From positions 1-35,692 of the forward strand of contig JANXZW010000018.1 of NCBI GenBank assembly GCA_025355305.1: 35,692 nt of DNA. Direction: 5' to 3'. Shown here piece by piece: positions 8,784-17,064 of the stretch (position 1 is the first letter of the stretch; each line of letters begins with the position of its first letter). A program made the position numbers and the translations under genes. Origin of the DNA: Actinomycetes bacterium. GTDB lineage: Bacteria > Actinomycetota > Actinomycetes > Nanopelagicales > Nanopelagicaceae. The notes beneath the pieces were generated by a model. The model did no database searches. It was not told the origin of the DNA and saw only the letters and a list, made by a program, of their open reading frames with translations.

Positions 8784-9559
8784 TCTTCCACCTCTACGCG
8801 TTCTGCGTTCCTTTTAGGAAGGAGCGCAATTATGGACAAGAGCGCGATTGCGCCGACAAAACTAAAGACTGAGATTGCAATGGCGCCCAAGATATTCTGT
8901 TGACCCGCTACAACCGTCCACGTTGGAAAAGTCTCCCAGTGGAGGAGTGAAGTAATTGTGTACTCACCGATTGAAAGTGCAAAGGTCAGAAAGAGCGCAC
9001 CGGTGATACCGCTGCGTATAGCCGGCACAATTACACGGATGATGGTGCTCGCCCACGATGCTCCCAAACTTCGGGAAGCCTCAACCAGCGTCTTTAACGC
9101 CACTGTTTGTAGCGAGGTATCCAACGCTCTATACGTGTAGGGAAGCGCGATGATCACAAAGAAGAAGACCAGTTCGTACTGGGTGTTCTGCAGAAATTTT
9201 GGCATTGCGACCTGTGCCCCGATTGCCAAGGAGACGACAGGAATGATGAGAGGCAGGATACAGAGAAAATCGACAAGTGACTTGTAGCGCTTTCCTTTGA
9301 GATTGAGAAAAACCATCGTTGGAACCATCAGTACCAAATTAAGCGCGGCTGCTAGTACCGCCAACTTGAGCGAGGTAAAAAGAGCCGGGTAGAAACCATC
9401 TTGGTGAATGAGCCATTGATAATTTGCCCACGAGTGCCCCTTGCCACCATTGCCCTTAAAGCTATAAACCGTCGCCCCGTACAGCGGAACGATGAACATC
9501 AGAGAGGCGAAGAAAGCTGCAGAACCGACGAGGGGCCACTTCAGGGGGAATTTTTTCAC
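8780..9559 (-). CDS. ABC transporter permease (second permease of the phosphonate-like importer)
   Basis: Inner-membrane permease of 259 residues with about six hydrophobic helices and the coupling loop EASRSLGASWASTIIRVIVP, the BPD_transp_1 signature that contacts the ATPase. I start at GTG 9559 because it is preceded by a strong GGAGG and overlaps the upstream permease stop by one base (TAGTG). The ATG at 9571, four codons earlier, is the alternative and lacks a Shine-Dalgarno sequence. It pairs with the upstream permease as a heterodimer, as in PhnU/PhnV or PotB/PotC systems. It overlaps the ATPase gene by four bases. Confidence 0.88.
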   Translation of the reverse strand: MKKFPLKWPLVGSAAFFASLMFIVPLYGATVYSFKGNGGKGHSWANYQWLIHQDGFYPALFTSLKLAVLAAALNLVLMVPTMVFLNLKGKRYKSLVDFLCILPLIIPVVSLAIGAQVAMPKFLQNTQYELVFFFVIIALPYTYRALDTSLQTVALKTLVEASRSLGASWASTIIRVIVPAIRSGITGALFLTFALSIGEYTITSLLHWETFPTWTVVAGQQNILGAIAISVFSFVGAIALLSIIALLPKRNAERVEVEE

Positions 9560-10476
9560 TAGCTCCTCCATTTGGCGGCCTGGCGCTGTGCCCAGATATA
9601 TCCAGCCATGACAATTGTCGCTACAACGATCATCCCGACGGCGAGCGCGTCGCCGAGATTGGTTTGGTCAGAGACGACGTTGCCATCAACGAGAGTTCCT
9701 ATGATGATCGGAACAAGTGGAACCGTTCCTACAGTAAGAGCACGAGCCGTCGCGTAGGCCGAGAATCCACCTGCAAAGAGCAGGAAGAAGGCGCCGACAA
9801 ATGAGGGAACCAAAATTGGAATACCCACTCGTCTCCAATAAGTAAACGGATTCGCTCCCAGGTTAATACTCGCTTCCACCCACTCCTGTCGCAAACCTGC
9901 GATCGCGGGCTTGAAGACTAAGACCATGAGTGGAACTTGGAAGAAGGAGTAGACCATAACGACGCCCGTGAAGGAGAAGATAGTGAAGTGGCCTGCGTAA
10001 ATATCCCAACCGAGATCCTTCAAAATTTTAGTAACGATGCCCTCCGTGCCAAAGGCCGCTACAAACATAAATGCGAGCGGAACACCTCCAGAGTTGGCGA
10101 AGACAGCGGAGATGGAGTCGATGACCGCCCCGAATTTTCCGTGGGCGTACTTAACGATGACATAGGCGAAAAAAGCTCCGAGGAGTGCGCCAATAACACC
10201 AGTGACTAGCGAGAGCTTGAGGGAGACAAAGAAAGCATGTGCGTATGGACCAGAGTGGAGAATGGGGCGGTAGTTAGCCAAAGTCCATTCATTGCTATTG
10301 CCTTTAAAACTGCGCAGGGTTACTGCGACAACCGGCCAGATTAGAAAGAATCCGGTGAAGAGAAAGAATGGGAGCAGTGGTAGCGCGTCAGTCATTAGAC
10401 CTTTTGGACCTTTTGGACTTTTTGGACCTTTTGGACCTTTTGAACCAGGCCGAAGACGTGTTCTCACTACTCCCAT
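9559..10476 (-). CDS. ABC transporter permease with a Lys-Gly-Pro repeat tail
   Basis: First permease of the importer, 305 residues from ATG 10476. The N-terminal cytoplasmic tail is unusual: a lysine-rich run of GPK triplets (SKGPKGPKSPKGPKG) made by a 9-bp tandem DNA repeat. Six hydrophobic helices follow, starting near ALPLLPFFLFTGFFLIWPVV, with the coupling loop EASINLGANPFTYWRRVGIP. Other possible starts are TTG 10485 and ATG 10395 (MTDALPLLP), the latter after the repeat and preceded by AAAAGG. If 10395 is the true start, the repeat is untranslated leader. The gene lies 35 bases after the solute-binding protein gene. Confidence 0.85.
   Translation of the reverse strand: MGVVRTRLRPGSKGPKGPKSPKGPKGLMTDALPLLPFFLFTGFFLIWPVVAVTLRSFKGNSNEWTLANYRPILHSGPYAHAFFVSLKLSLVTGVIGALLGAFFAYVIVKYAHGKFGAVIDSISAVFANSGGVPLAFMFVAAFGTEGIVTKILKDLGWDIYAGHFTIFSFTGVVMVYSFFQVPLMVLVFKPAIAGLRQEWVEASINLGANPFTYWRRVGIPILVPSFVGAFFLLFAGGFSAYATARALTVGTVPLVPIIIGTLVDGNVVSDQTNLGDALAVGMIVVATIVMAGYIWAQRQAAKWRS
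10401..10445. repeat. Five-copy 9-bp tandem repeat at the start of a permease gene
   Basis: Plus-strand units are CTTTTGGAC, CTTTTGGAC, TTTTTGGAC, CTTTTGGAC and CTTTTGAAC. On the coding strand each unit reads GTCCAAAAG or a one-base variant and encodes the Gly/Ser-Pro-Lys triplets of the permease tail. The unit keeps the reading frame, so copy-number change would only lengthen or shorten the tail. Confidence 0.92.
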
Positions 10477-10511
10477 TTCTTTCAATTAATTGTTAACGAG
10501 TCAGCACAGAC

Positions 10512-11720
10512 CTAGTTACCAGCGATTGCTGGCCACTGTGTCTTTAGAAGTGCCTTTGCCGCATCCTGGTCTGCAGGACTTGGTGTCACAATCTTTGCCC
10601 CTGCTGGAATTCCGTAACCAGCTGGTGCTGCCGCATTTGTTCCCTTAGCAACCATCGCGTCGTACTCGATTGGGAGTGCGCCGCCGGCGATCCAGATGTT
10701 CTGTCCGCCATTGATTGATGAGAAGATCTTCGATCCGGCCATACCCTTTGTTGAGCCGAGCGTTGTTGAACCCTTGCCCTTGTTCTCGGAGTAAAGGAAC
10801 TCTGTCCAGAGACGAGCCGCCGCTGGGTGTGGAGCGTTAAATGGAATTCCCATGATGTAAGGAGTTCCCTTGATCACAGCATCAGTAGGAATTACATACT
10901 TCAGGGTCTTTCCAGCCTTTGCTGCAGTTGCTACAGCTCCTGGACCGTTGAAGGACCATGAGAACGAGACCTTGTATGCACCAGCGAGAAGGTTCTGGCC
11001 GTTTGCCAAAGCGGTAACGAAGTTGCTCGATGTCTTGAGGGTCTTGAAGTAATCAATACCATTCTGGACGTTGGCAGTTGTTCCAGCGTTAGCGAGGTTT
11101 GCTGCGAATACCGACATCAAAGCCTCCTGTGCGCCTGATGGATCTCCACCAATAGCAACCTGGTTCTTAAATGCAGGATCCTTAAGATCGTTGAAGGATG
11201 TTGGAGCTTTTGTCACTGAAGTGTCGTATGCAAGTGCGATCACACCGGCATAGTCGCCGTACCAGCGACCTGAAGCATCCTTGTAGGTAGGTGTGATGTC
11301 TTTCCAGTTCTGGACCTTGTAAGGAGCGAAGAGGTTTGAGTTATCTGCACCGTAAGTGATACCGACGTCAACGGCATCTGGAACCTTAGATGCTGGAGCA
11401 GTCTTGATGGTCTGAATTTCGTAGGCAGATGAGCCATCCGGATTGTCATCTGTGATCTTGATTCCGAAGGCCTTTGTGAAGAGATCAATTGCCTCGCCGT
11501 AGTTTGCCCAGTCGCGAGGAAGCGTAATTACATTTAACTTTCCTTCTTTTTGAGCTGCCTTGACGAGTGCATCCATGCCACCGCAAGCGGTGATGTTGGC
11601 ACACTTGGTGTAGTCAATTGCAGCGGCTTTCGTTGCTGCTGAAGATGTTGCTGTTATTGCAACCAATGAAGTTACAGCCATTGTGGCTGCTAGAGCTCCA
11701 GTGAGTAGGCGCTTGCGCAT
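10512..11720 (-). CDS. Extracellular solute-binding protein of the phosphonate-like ABC importer
   Basis: Captures the substrate outside the membrane for the following permeases. The protein has 402 residues and a classic secretion signal: MRKR, a hydrophobic run ending near residue 26, then likely cleavage in the SSAATKA region. No lipobox cysteine exists, which is unusual for a monoderm binding protein. The first cysteines, Cys40 and Cys46, could form a disulfide. The mature part (VITLPRDWANYGE, DDNPDGSSAYE, then lobes with AIGGDPSGAQ) resembles family 1/Fe(III)-type binding proteins, which include aminoethylphosphonate binders. The start ATG 11720 has a strong AAGGGGG four bases upstream, in contrast to the leaderless genes around it. 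Confidence 0.88.
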   Translation of the reverse strand: MRKRLLTGALAATMAVTSLVAITATSSAATKAAAIDYTKCANITACGGMDALVKAAQKEGKLNVITLPRDWANYGEAIDLFTKAFGIKITDDNPDGSSAYEIQTIKTAPASKVPDAVDVGITYGADNSNLFAPYKVQNWKDITPTYKDASGRWYGDYAGVIALAYDTSVTKAPTSFNDLKDPAFKNQVAIGGDPSGAQEALMSVFAANLANAGTTANVQNGIDYFKTLKTSSNFVTALANGQNLLAGAYKVSFSWSFNGPGAVATAAKAGKTLKYVIPTDAVIKGTPYIMGIPFNAPHPAAARLWTEFLYSENKGKGSTTLGSTKGMAGSKIFSSINGGQNIWIAGGALPIEYDAMVAKGTNAAAPAGYGIPAGAKIVTPSPADQDAAKALLKTQWPAIAGN

Positions 11721-11860
11721 GTATCCCCCTTAAGGATTGGTAGCCAAATCCAACTGATAGTGGTTAACGGGAAAGGGAGAATTGGAGGTCAATTCGGTGT
11801 ACGACAAGTTAATAATTAACAGCGCTCGTCTTGCTATCCCTTGGACCGGACGTGAGATCA
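11721..11860 (-). promoter_or_regulatory. 140-bp gap before the solute-binding protein gene, with strong ribosome site and palindrome
   Basis: The gap separates the HAD gene from the binding-protein gene on the same strand. It holds a Shine-Dalgarno AAGGGGG at 11725-11731 (minus strand) and a palindrome GTTAAT-A-ATTAAC at 11808-11820. A TTGACC hexamer (11787-11792, minus strand) could be a -35, but no good -10 is spaced from it. The strong ribosome site and separate leader fit the usual need for excess binding protein. I see no clear terminator. Confidence 0.4.
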
Positions 11861-12541
11861 TTAAATGAGCGTCAGTAAAGTGATCACGGTATGAGAAACA
11901 TGCGTCGCACCGGTTGCGCGCAGCTCCTCTTCAGAATGTGCACCGCTCCTCACTCCGAGGACTATTGGCGCACCCGCCGTAACTCCAGCTTTCATATCTG
12001 ATTCGGTGTCACCTGCAACGGCGACCTCATCGACGTGAATCTCTAAGCCGTTGGACTTGTTGTACTGCTCCAGCGCGCGAAAGATCATGTCAGGAGCGGG
12101 GCGTCCTTGGTCTACCTCTGAAGCCGCGACAGATACATCGATCAACTCACTCCATCCCAACTCGGAAATAATCGGGTCTAATATTTCACGAGGAAATCCA
12201 GTTGTAATTCCGATTCCAATTCCGCGCCGGCGCAGTTCTCGGAAGAAATCGCTCACGCCATCAAACTCTGCGAGTAGACCTTCGGCTACCAGAGCGGTGT
12301 AGGAAATGACAAAACGCTCGTGCGCTGCAAAAGCCGCGGCGAAATCCCCCTTACAGAGATGCATAAAGACGTCAATCTTGCGCTGTCCCATCGTGGCAAG
12401 CACATGCTCTGTCATTGCCTGCAATTCATCTACAGTTGGAGTTGTCGGCTCCATGGCGATCTGAAAAGCCTTCACAACAAGGCCACCATCTTGCGCGGTC
12501 GTGCCGGCCACATCCAAGACGACTAACTTTATTTCGGCCAT
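11861..12541 (-). CDS. Phosphonatase-like HAD hydrolase (PhnX-related, TIGR03351 type)
   Basis: Predicted to split a C-P bond in phosphonoacetaldehyde or a close analogue, releasing phosphate. The 226 residues show the marks that separate phosphonatases from ordinary HAD enzymes: the nucleophile motif is DVAGTT (Asp10, with Ala-Gly-Thr after it), a cap-domain lysine lies in MGQRK (Lys54, Schiff-base candidate), and Arg146 (QGRPAPD) stands where most HADs have lysine. Metal-site acids are in GDTESD (Asp177, Asp181). It overlaps the FAD oxidase gene by 13 bases, the known partner arrangement of this clade, which does not accompany the transaminase PhnW. GAGGAG lies about eleven bases before its ATG. 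Confidence 0.85.
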   Translation of the reverse strand: MAEIKLVVLDVAGTTAQDGGLVVKAFQIAMEPTTPTVDELQAMTEHVLATMGQRKIDVFMHLCKGDFAAAFAAHERFVISYTALVAEGLLAEFDGVSDFFRELRRRGIGIGITTGFPREILDPIISELGWSELIDVSVAASEVDQGRPAPDMIFRALEQYNKSNGLEIHVDEVAVAGDTESDMKAGVTAGAPIVLGVRSGAHSEEELRATGATHVSHTVITLLTLI

Positions 12542-13644
12542 GAGTTGATGGTCTCCTCTGCAATCGCTGGCGAGATGGTATTTCCACGCCCACCGCCTCC
12601 CGTAACAACAACCGCACCTGGTGCCAACTCGCGGCGGTAATAGATGCCATCGCCCACGAATTGTGAGTAGTTACCTGACCAACGGCGCTCAATGGCGGGA
12701 GTGGGGGCTCCAAAGATTGCAGAGATCACACTGCGCAGATGGTCATATGGCGCCTCTAGGATCTCGTGGCTAAACGGCTCTTCATATTCGTGGGTATCGC
12801 CGATGGTGAATGATCGATCTAAGCGCGGCACCAACAAGAGCTGCATCTTGAACTGCGCGGCGATGGGATCTTGAGGGGCCAGGGTATCTAGTGCCAGATC
12901 CTTGAAAGCCGGGTAGTAGCGCATGGAATCAGCATCTGCGATGGAGTGGCCAAGGTTTGCCGCAAAGGGGACCGTTGCTCCCATCTGTAGGTGAACGCGG
13001 CGCAACGGCGCACCCTCCAGAAATTCAGAGAGGAATCCTTGCTGCGCAGAGCCTGGGCAGATAACCAGCAGATCGCCAGAGACTTTGTGGCCAGTGAGAT
13101 CTGTAACGTGGTTCCCGGTCTCATCGTGATAAAAATCAACGACTTCAAAGTTTGGTCTCCAGGTGTAACGGTCGTGGCGGGCTAAATAATCGCGTAAGCC
13201 GCCTAAGAGAAGGTTCGGTTCAACTGCGGCATCCTGCGTGCACTCCAGGGCTCCTAAAAATTTCCCTTGCAGAACCGGCTCGTGAGCCTGCACTTGAGCG
13301 CGATCTAGAACGCGAAATCCGCGGGCGGGTGCATCGGGCATCGCTGCAGCAGCCAACATCAGATTGAATTCGGCCTCGCTCTGGGCAATCGTCAAGGAGG
13401 TTTGAGCTCGAAAACCGATCGCGGCGCGACTTCCAATAACCTCCCAGAGCCGACGGGCGCGGAGCGCGATCTCCAACTCTGCTCCGGCGGCGCGGCCACT
13501 CACCCAGATCAATCCAAAGTTTCGGATAGAGGCAGAGAGTGGGCGTGAATCGCGTTCAATATGAACCACTTCATGTCCCGCCTCAATTGCGAGCACCGCG
13601 TGCATGGTTCCAATGATTCCGCCACCAACCACGACTGCTTTCAT
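12529..13644 (-). CDS. FAD-dependent amine oxidase linked to phosphonate breakdown (TIGR03364 type)
   Basis: DAO-family flavoenzyme of 371 residues. The dinucleotide-binding VVVGGGIIG lies at residues 4-12, with an acidic residue ending the second strand (VVHIERD). SASIRNFGLIWVSGR at about 36-50 fits the clade that sits beside phosphonatase-like hydrolases. The C-terminal FAD contact is VVTGGGGRGNT. The proposed role is oxidative deamination of an aminophosphonate (2-aminoethylphosphonate, its N-methyl or 1-hydroxy derivative) to the aldehyde used by the next enzyme; substrate choice is inference. I start at ATG 13644. A TTG two codons upstream (13650) lies five bases after a TATGTT hexamer and could be a leaderless start. 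It is divergent from putA. Confidence 0.85.
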   Translation of the reverse strand: MKAVVVGGGIIGTMHAVLAIEAGHEVVHIERDSRPLSASIRNFGLIWVSGRAAGAELEIALRARRLWEVIGSRAAIGFRAQTSLTIAQSEAEFNLMLAAAAMPDAPARGFRVLDRAQVQAHEPVLQGKFLGALECTQDAAVEPNLLLGGLRDYLARHDRYTWRPNFEVVDFYHDETGNHVTDLTGHKVSGDLLVICPGSAQQGFLSEFLEGAPLRRVHLQMGATVPFAANLGHSIADADSMRYYPAFKDLALDTLAPQDPIAAQFKMQLLLVPRLDRSFTIGDTHEYEEPFSHEILEAPYDHLRSVISAIFGAPTPAIERRWSGNYSQFVGDGIYYRRELAPGAVVVTGGGGRGNTISPAIAEETINSWPK

Positions 13645-13719
13645 TGGCAAATGAGAACATACGAGGAGATGAATTAAGAGGCTAGCAGGTGGCGTAAAGG
13701 TGAATTTTTATCCAGAGCA
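13645..13719. promoter_or_regulatory. Divergent promoter region between the FAD oxidase gene and putA, with Pho-box-like repeats
   Basis: On the minus strand a TATGTT hexamer (13656-13661) precedes the oxidase gene. Upstream of it are two adjacent 11-base units, ATTCACCTTTA (13695-13705) and CGCCACCTGCT (13684-13694), which share CACCT at 11-base spacing. They resemble actinobacterial PhoP (Pho box) repeats with core (G/T)TCAYYY. For putA, starting at GTG 13720, I see TTTTTATCC just upstream but no hexamer at the six-base spacing found at other genes. Confidence 0.4.
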
Positions 13720-16700
13720 GTGAAGAATGCTCAGGTGCCTACATTTCCGACAGATCCCAAAATCGATGCAACCGCCATTACCTCTGTAGCGCAGGCTCGC
13801 AATCTGATTCACACCGCAGAGACGTTGCGGACGCGGGGAGAGAAGGCAAATAGAAAGAGATTTGCCCGACTTTTCAGAGATCCCCAAGCACTCAAGGTAA
13901 CCATCACTTTAACCGACGAGGTAATGCGAATTCACTCTACGAAAGAGGCTGTTGCGATCTTCGCTCGTGCTGCTTCTAGGGCATCGATCAGAGGGTTCGG
14001 ATTCTTCAATGCAGTTGGATTGCGCAAGTTGCGGATACTGGCGCGGGTCCTCCCACGCGCTGTCATTGCACTTGTCCATCAACGGGTGCGTGCTCTCTCC
14101 CGCGGAATGATCCTTCCATACGAGGCACCAGCGCTTACCAAGATCCTGCGCCAACGCGAAAAAGAGGGAATCAGGCTTAATATAAATGTCTTGGGAGAGG
14201 CCGTTCTCGGGCAGCACGAGGCCGACGCCCGCTTCAAGCAGATCTTAGAGATGATCTCGCGTCCAGATGTCGACTACATCTCGGTCAAACTTTCGGCGGT
14301 CGTAGCGCAGATGGTGACGATTGATCACACTGGCTCGCTCAGTAAAGTCTGCGAAAGATTGCGTTTGCTCTATCGCGCCGCGCAGGAAAATAAGACCTTC
14401 ATAAACCTCGATATGGAGGAGTACCGCGATCTCGCTCTAACAGTGGCTGCCTTTAAAAAAGTACTTGCCGAACCGGAGTTCTCAGCAATGACCGCGGGGA
14501 TCGTTCTGCAGGCCTACCTTCCGGAGTCACATGCCGCCTTCCACGAACTCGCCGCGTGGGCAAATGCGCGCCATTTAAAAACCGGTGGCACCATCAAGAT
14601 TCGGCTAGTAAAAGGCGCCAACCTGGCAATGGAACGCGCCGAGGCGGAGTTCAACGGCTGGAGCCCCGCTCCCTATACGACGAAATCCGATGTGGATGCC
14701 AGCTACTCACGACTCATTGATACCGCGCTGCGACCCGAAAATGCGGCGGCGATAAGAATTGGTATCGCTAGCCACAATCTATTTCACCTCACCTGGGCGA
14801 TTGAGGTTGCTCGCAAGCGCCACGTACTAAAGCAACTCGATATTGAAATGCTGGAAGGGATGGCCAGCGCCGAAGCTCTCGCCGTCACACAATCTGGACA
14901 TCAAGTTCTGCTCTACGCACCCGTAACGCGGCGTGATGATTTTGCATCGGCCGTGGCCTATCTCGTACGCCGTCTCGATGAAAATACCTCAGATGAAAAT
15001 TATTTAAAGGCAGCCTTTGAAATCGCCAAGAACCCAAAGAAATTTGCAGAGCAGAAATTGCGCTTTGAAAATTCGGTACGCGAGCGCCACACCATCACGA
15101 CATCTTCCAGGCGCCATCTGATTAAACCTGCGCGCAGCGATGGATTTTCTAACGAACCTTCTGGGGATCCCACCGAGACAAAGTACATTCACGCCGTCAC
15201 TGCAGAGATTACGAAGGTCCAGCTGGATAATTCCCTACAAATTCCCGTTGTTGTTAAGGGCAAAGCTACGACTACCAAGGAGCAGGGATTCGGCACCGAT
15301 CCCAGCGCTAATGGCGAGCAGTGGTACTCGTACTCTGTAATTAACAAGGCGCTGGTGGAGAAGGCAATTAGCGCAGCGCACTCTTCGACGTGGGGCAGCA
15401 AGAGCGCTGCAGATCGCCGCGCCATCTTGGAGAATGTGGCTTCTCATATGTCCGATCAGCGCGCGCGGAGTATCGCCGTGATGGCGCGCGACGCGGGCAA
15501 GACTGTTTCAGAGGCAGATCCCGAGGTCAGCGAAGCCATCGATTTCGCCCGCTTTTACGCATCAATGATCGATGATGAGAAGAGCACCCCTATCGGACCC
15601 GTGCTCGTTATTCCTCCATGGAACTTTCCCTACGCCATTCCCGCTGGTGGACTCTTCGCCGCCCTCGCCGCCGGAAATCCAGTTCTCTTTAAACCGGCAC
15701 CTGAAACAGTTGCGACGGGATGGGAGTTGGCTCAACAACTCTGGGCAGCAGGAATTCCAGAGGATGCGCTGCAATTTCTTCCCAGCCTTGATGATGAGAA
15801 CGGGCAGTATCTCGTGACTCACCCAGAGGTGAAAGCGCTCATCCTCACTGGAGCATTTGACACTGCAAATATGTTTGTGCAGTGGCGCAATGATTTAAAC
15901 CTACTTGCAGAGACGAGCGGTAAGAATGCGCTACTCATCACCGCATGTGCTGATATAGATGCCGCCGTGAAAGATCTAGTGCAATCTGCCTTCGGTCACG
16001 CTGGGCAAAAATGCTCCGCGGCAAGCCTTGGAATTGTTCTGGAGAGTATTTACAACGACCCGGCCTTCATCCGCCAACTCATTGATGATGTCTCTAGCCT
16101 TAAGGTCGGAGCGAGTTATCACTTGGGCACATCTGTTGGCCCAATTATTAAATCTCCTGAAGGAAATCTCTCGCGCGCGCTGCATCATCTCGATGAAGGT
16201 GAGAGCTGGCTTGTTGAGCCAGAGCAACTTGATCACTCTGGTCATCTCTGGCGTCCCGGCATAAAGGTGGGAGTAAAACCTGGCTCCTGGAGCCATCGCA
16301 ATGAGTGGTTTGGACCTGTCTTAGCGTTGATGGTCGCACCGAATTTCAAAACAGCGGTGCAGTGGCAGAACGCCACCGACTTTGGATTGACCGCGGGTAT
16401 TCACTCCCTCGATCCCGTTGAACTCGATTACTGGATGGAGCGCGTTGAGGCGGGCAATCTCTATATAAATAGAGGTATCACCGGAGCGATCGTCAATCGC
16501 CAACCCTTTGGGGGGTGGAAGCGCAGCAGTGTCGGTGCCACGGCCAAGGCCGGCGGTAGACACTATGTAAATACTCTGCGCAATTGGGCCCCGATTCAAC
16601 ATCTTGATCTCAGCAAGCGCAGCGCCACAAAGTGGTGGAAAGAAGTTGGTTCACAAGCTATTGATCACGCCGGGTTAGATGTTGAGCGCAATTACCACCG

Positions 16701-17064
16701 CTATCGCCGCCCGCTGGCGCCTATCATCGTGCGTTTTGATAGTGATACGGCGCGAGATGAGACCGCCCTCGCAAAATATATCGCTGACCTCACCGGCGCC
16801 GAAGTCGAATTCAGTAGCAGCAAAGAGGAGACGGTCGCCCAGTTGGTCGAGCGTGCTACGGGCAAGGTGCGGTGGCTCTCCCATGAAGAGCCACCGCGCG
16901 CGGCGCTCCTTGCAAAGGGCATCAGCCTTGACACTCGTCCAATCGCGCAGCGTGGCGACATTGAAGTTCCACGCTGGCTACTTGAGCAGAGCGTCTGTAT
17001 TACCTACCATCGTTATGGAAATACCAACGGTGGTCCAAAGCCCCTCTGCCCTGGCCTGAGCTAA
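13720..17064 (+). CDS. putA: Bifunctional proline dehydrogenase / pyrroline-5-carboxylate dehydrogenase
   Basis: Oxidises proline to glutamate in two steps, feeding carbon, nitrogen and electrons into metabolism. The 1114 residues start with a GTG. The FAD-binding proline dehydrogenase barrel covers about residues 30-460, with MEEYRDL near 231 and KIRLVKGANL near 294. The aldehyde dehydrogenase domain covers about 550-970: IPPWNFPYAIPAGG near 630, Glu731 in ETSGKN and nucleophile Cys765 in GQKCSAAS. A C-terminal domain of about 145 residues carries the RWLSHEEPP and LAQRG-type motifs seen in other actinobacterial PutA proteins. No ribbon-helix-helix DNA-binding domain is present, so it is not an autorepressor of the E. 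coli kind. Its stop codon abuts that of the DUF885 gene. Confidence 0.95.
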   Translation: MKNAQVPTFPTDPKIDATAITSVAQARNLIHTAETLRTRGEKANRKRFARLFRDPQALKVTITLTDEVMRIHSTKEAVAIFARAASRASIRGFGFFNAVGLRKLRILARVLPRAVIALVHQRVRALSRGMILPYEAPALTKILRQREKEGIRLNINVLGEAVLGQHEADARFKQILEMISRPDVDYISVKLSAVVAQMVTIDHTGSLSKVCERLRLLYRAAQENKTFINLDMEEYRDLALTVAAFKKVLAEPEFSAMTAGIVLQAYLPESHAAFHELAAWANARHLKTGGTIKIRLVKGANLAMERAEAEFNGWSPAPYTTKSDVDASYSRLIDTALRPENAAAIRIGIASHNLFHLTWAIEVARKRHVLKQLDIEMLEGMASAEALAVTQSGHQVLLYAPVTRRDDFASAVAYLVRRLDENTSDENYLKAAFEIAKNPKKFAEQKLRFENSVRERHTITTSSRRHLIKPARSDGFSNEPSGDPTETKYIHAVTAEITKVQLDNSLQIPVVVKGKATTTKEQGFGTDPSANGEQWYSYSVINKALVEKAISAAHSSTWGSKSAADRRAILENVASHMSDQRARSIAVMARDAGKTVSEADPEVSEAIDFARFYASMIDDEKSTPIGPVLVIPPWNFPYAIPAGGLFAALAAGNPVLFKPAPETVATGWELAQQLWAAGIPEDALQFLPSLDDENGQYLVTHPEVKALILTGAFDTANMFVQWRNDLNLLAETSGKNALLITACADIDAAVKDLVQSAFGHAGQKCSAASLGIVLESIYNDPAFIRQLIDDVSSLKVGASYHLGTSVGPIIKSPEGNLSRALHHLDEGESWLVEPEQLDHSGHLWRPGIKVGVKPGSWSHRNEWFGPVLALMVAPNFKTAVQWQNATDFGLTAGIHSLDPVELDYWMERVEAGNLYINRGITGAIVNRQPFGGWKRSSVGATAKAGGRHYVNTLRNWAPIQHLDLSKRSATKWWKEVGSQAIDHAGLDVERNYHRYRRPLAPIIVRFDSDTARDETALAKYIADLTGAEVEFSSSKEETVAQLVERATGKVRWLSHEEPPRAALLAKGISLDTRPIAQRGDIEVPRWLLEQSVCITYHRYGNTNGGPKPLCPGLS

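Noticed and set aside
10401-10445. CRISPR or VNTR-type array
   Set aside because: Units are 9 bp with no spacers and lie within a coding frame; it is a simple tandem repeat.
11770-11795. Pho-box-like repeat before the binding-protein gene (ATTGACCTCCA, ATTCTCCCTTT)
   Set aside because: Only six or seven of ten positions match and no -10 is suitably placed, so it is weaker than the other three sites.
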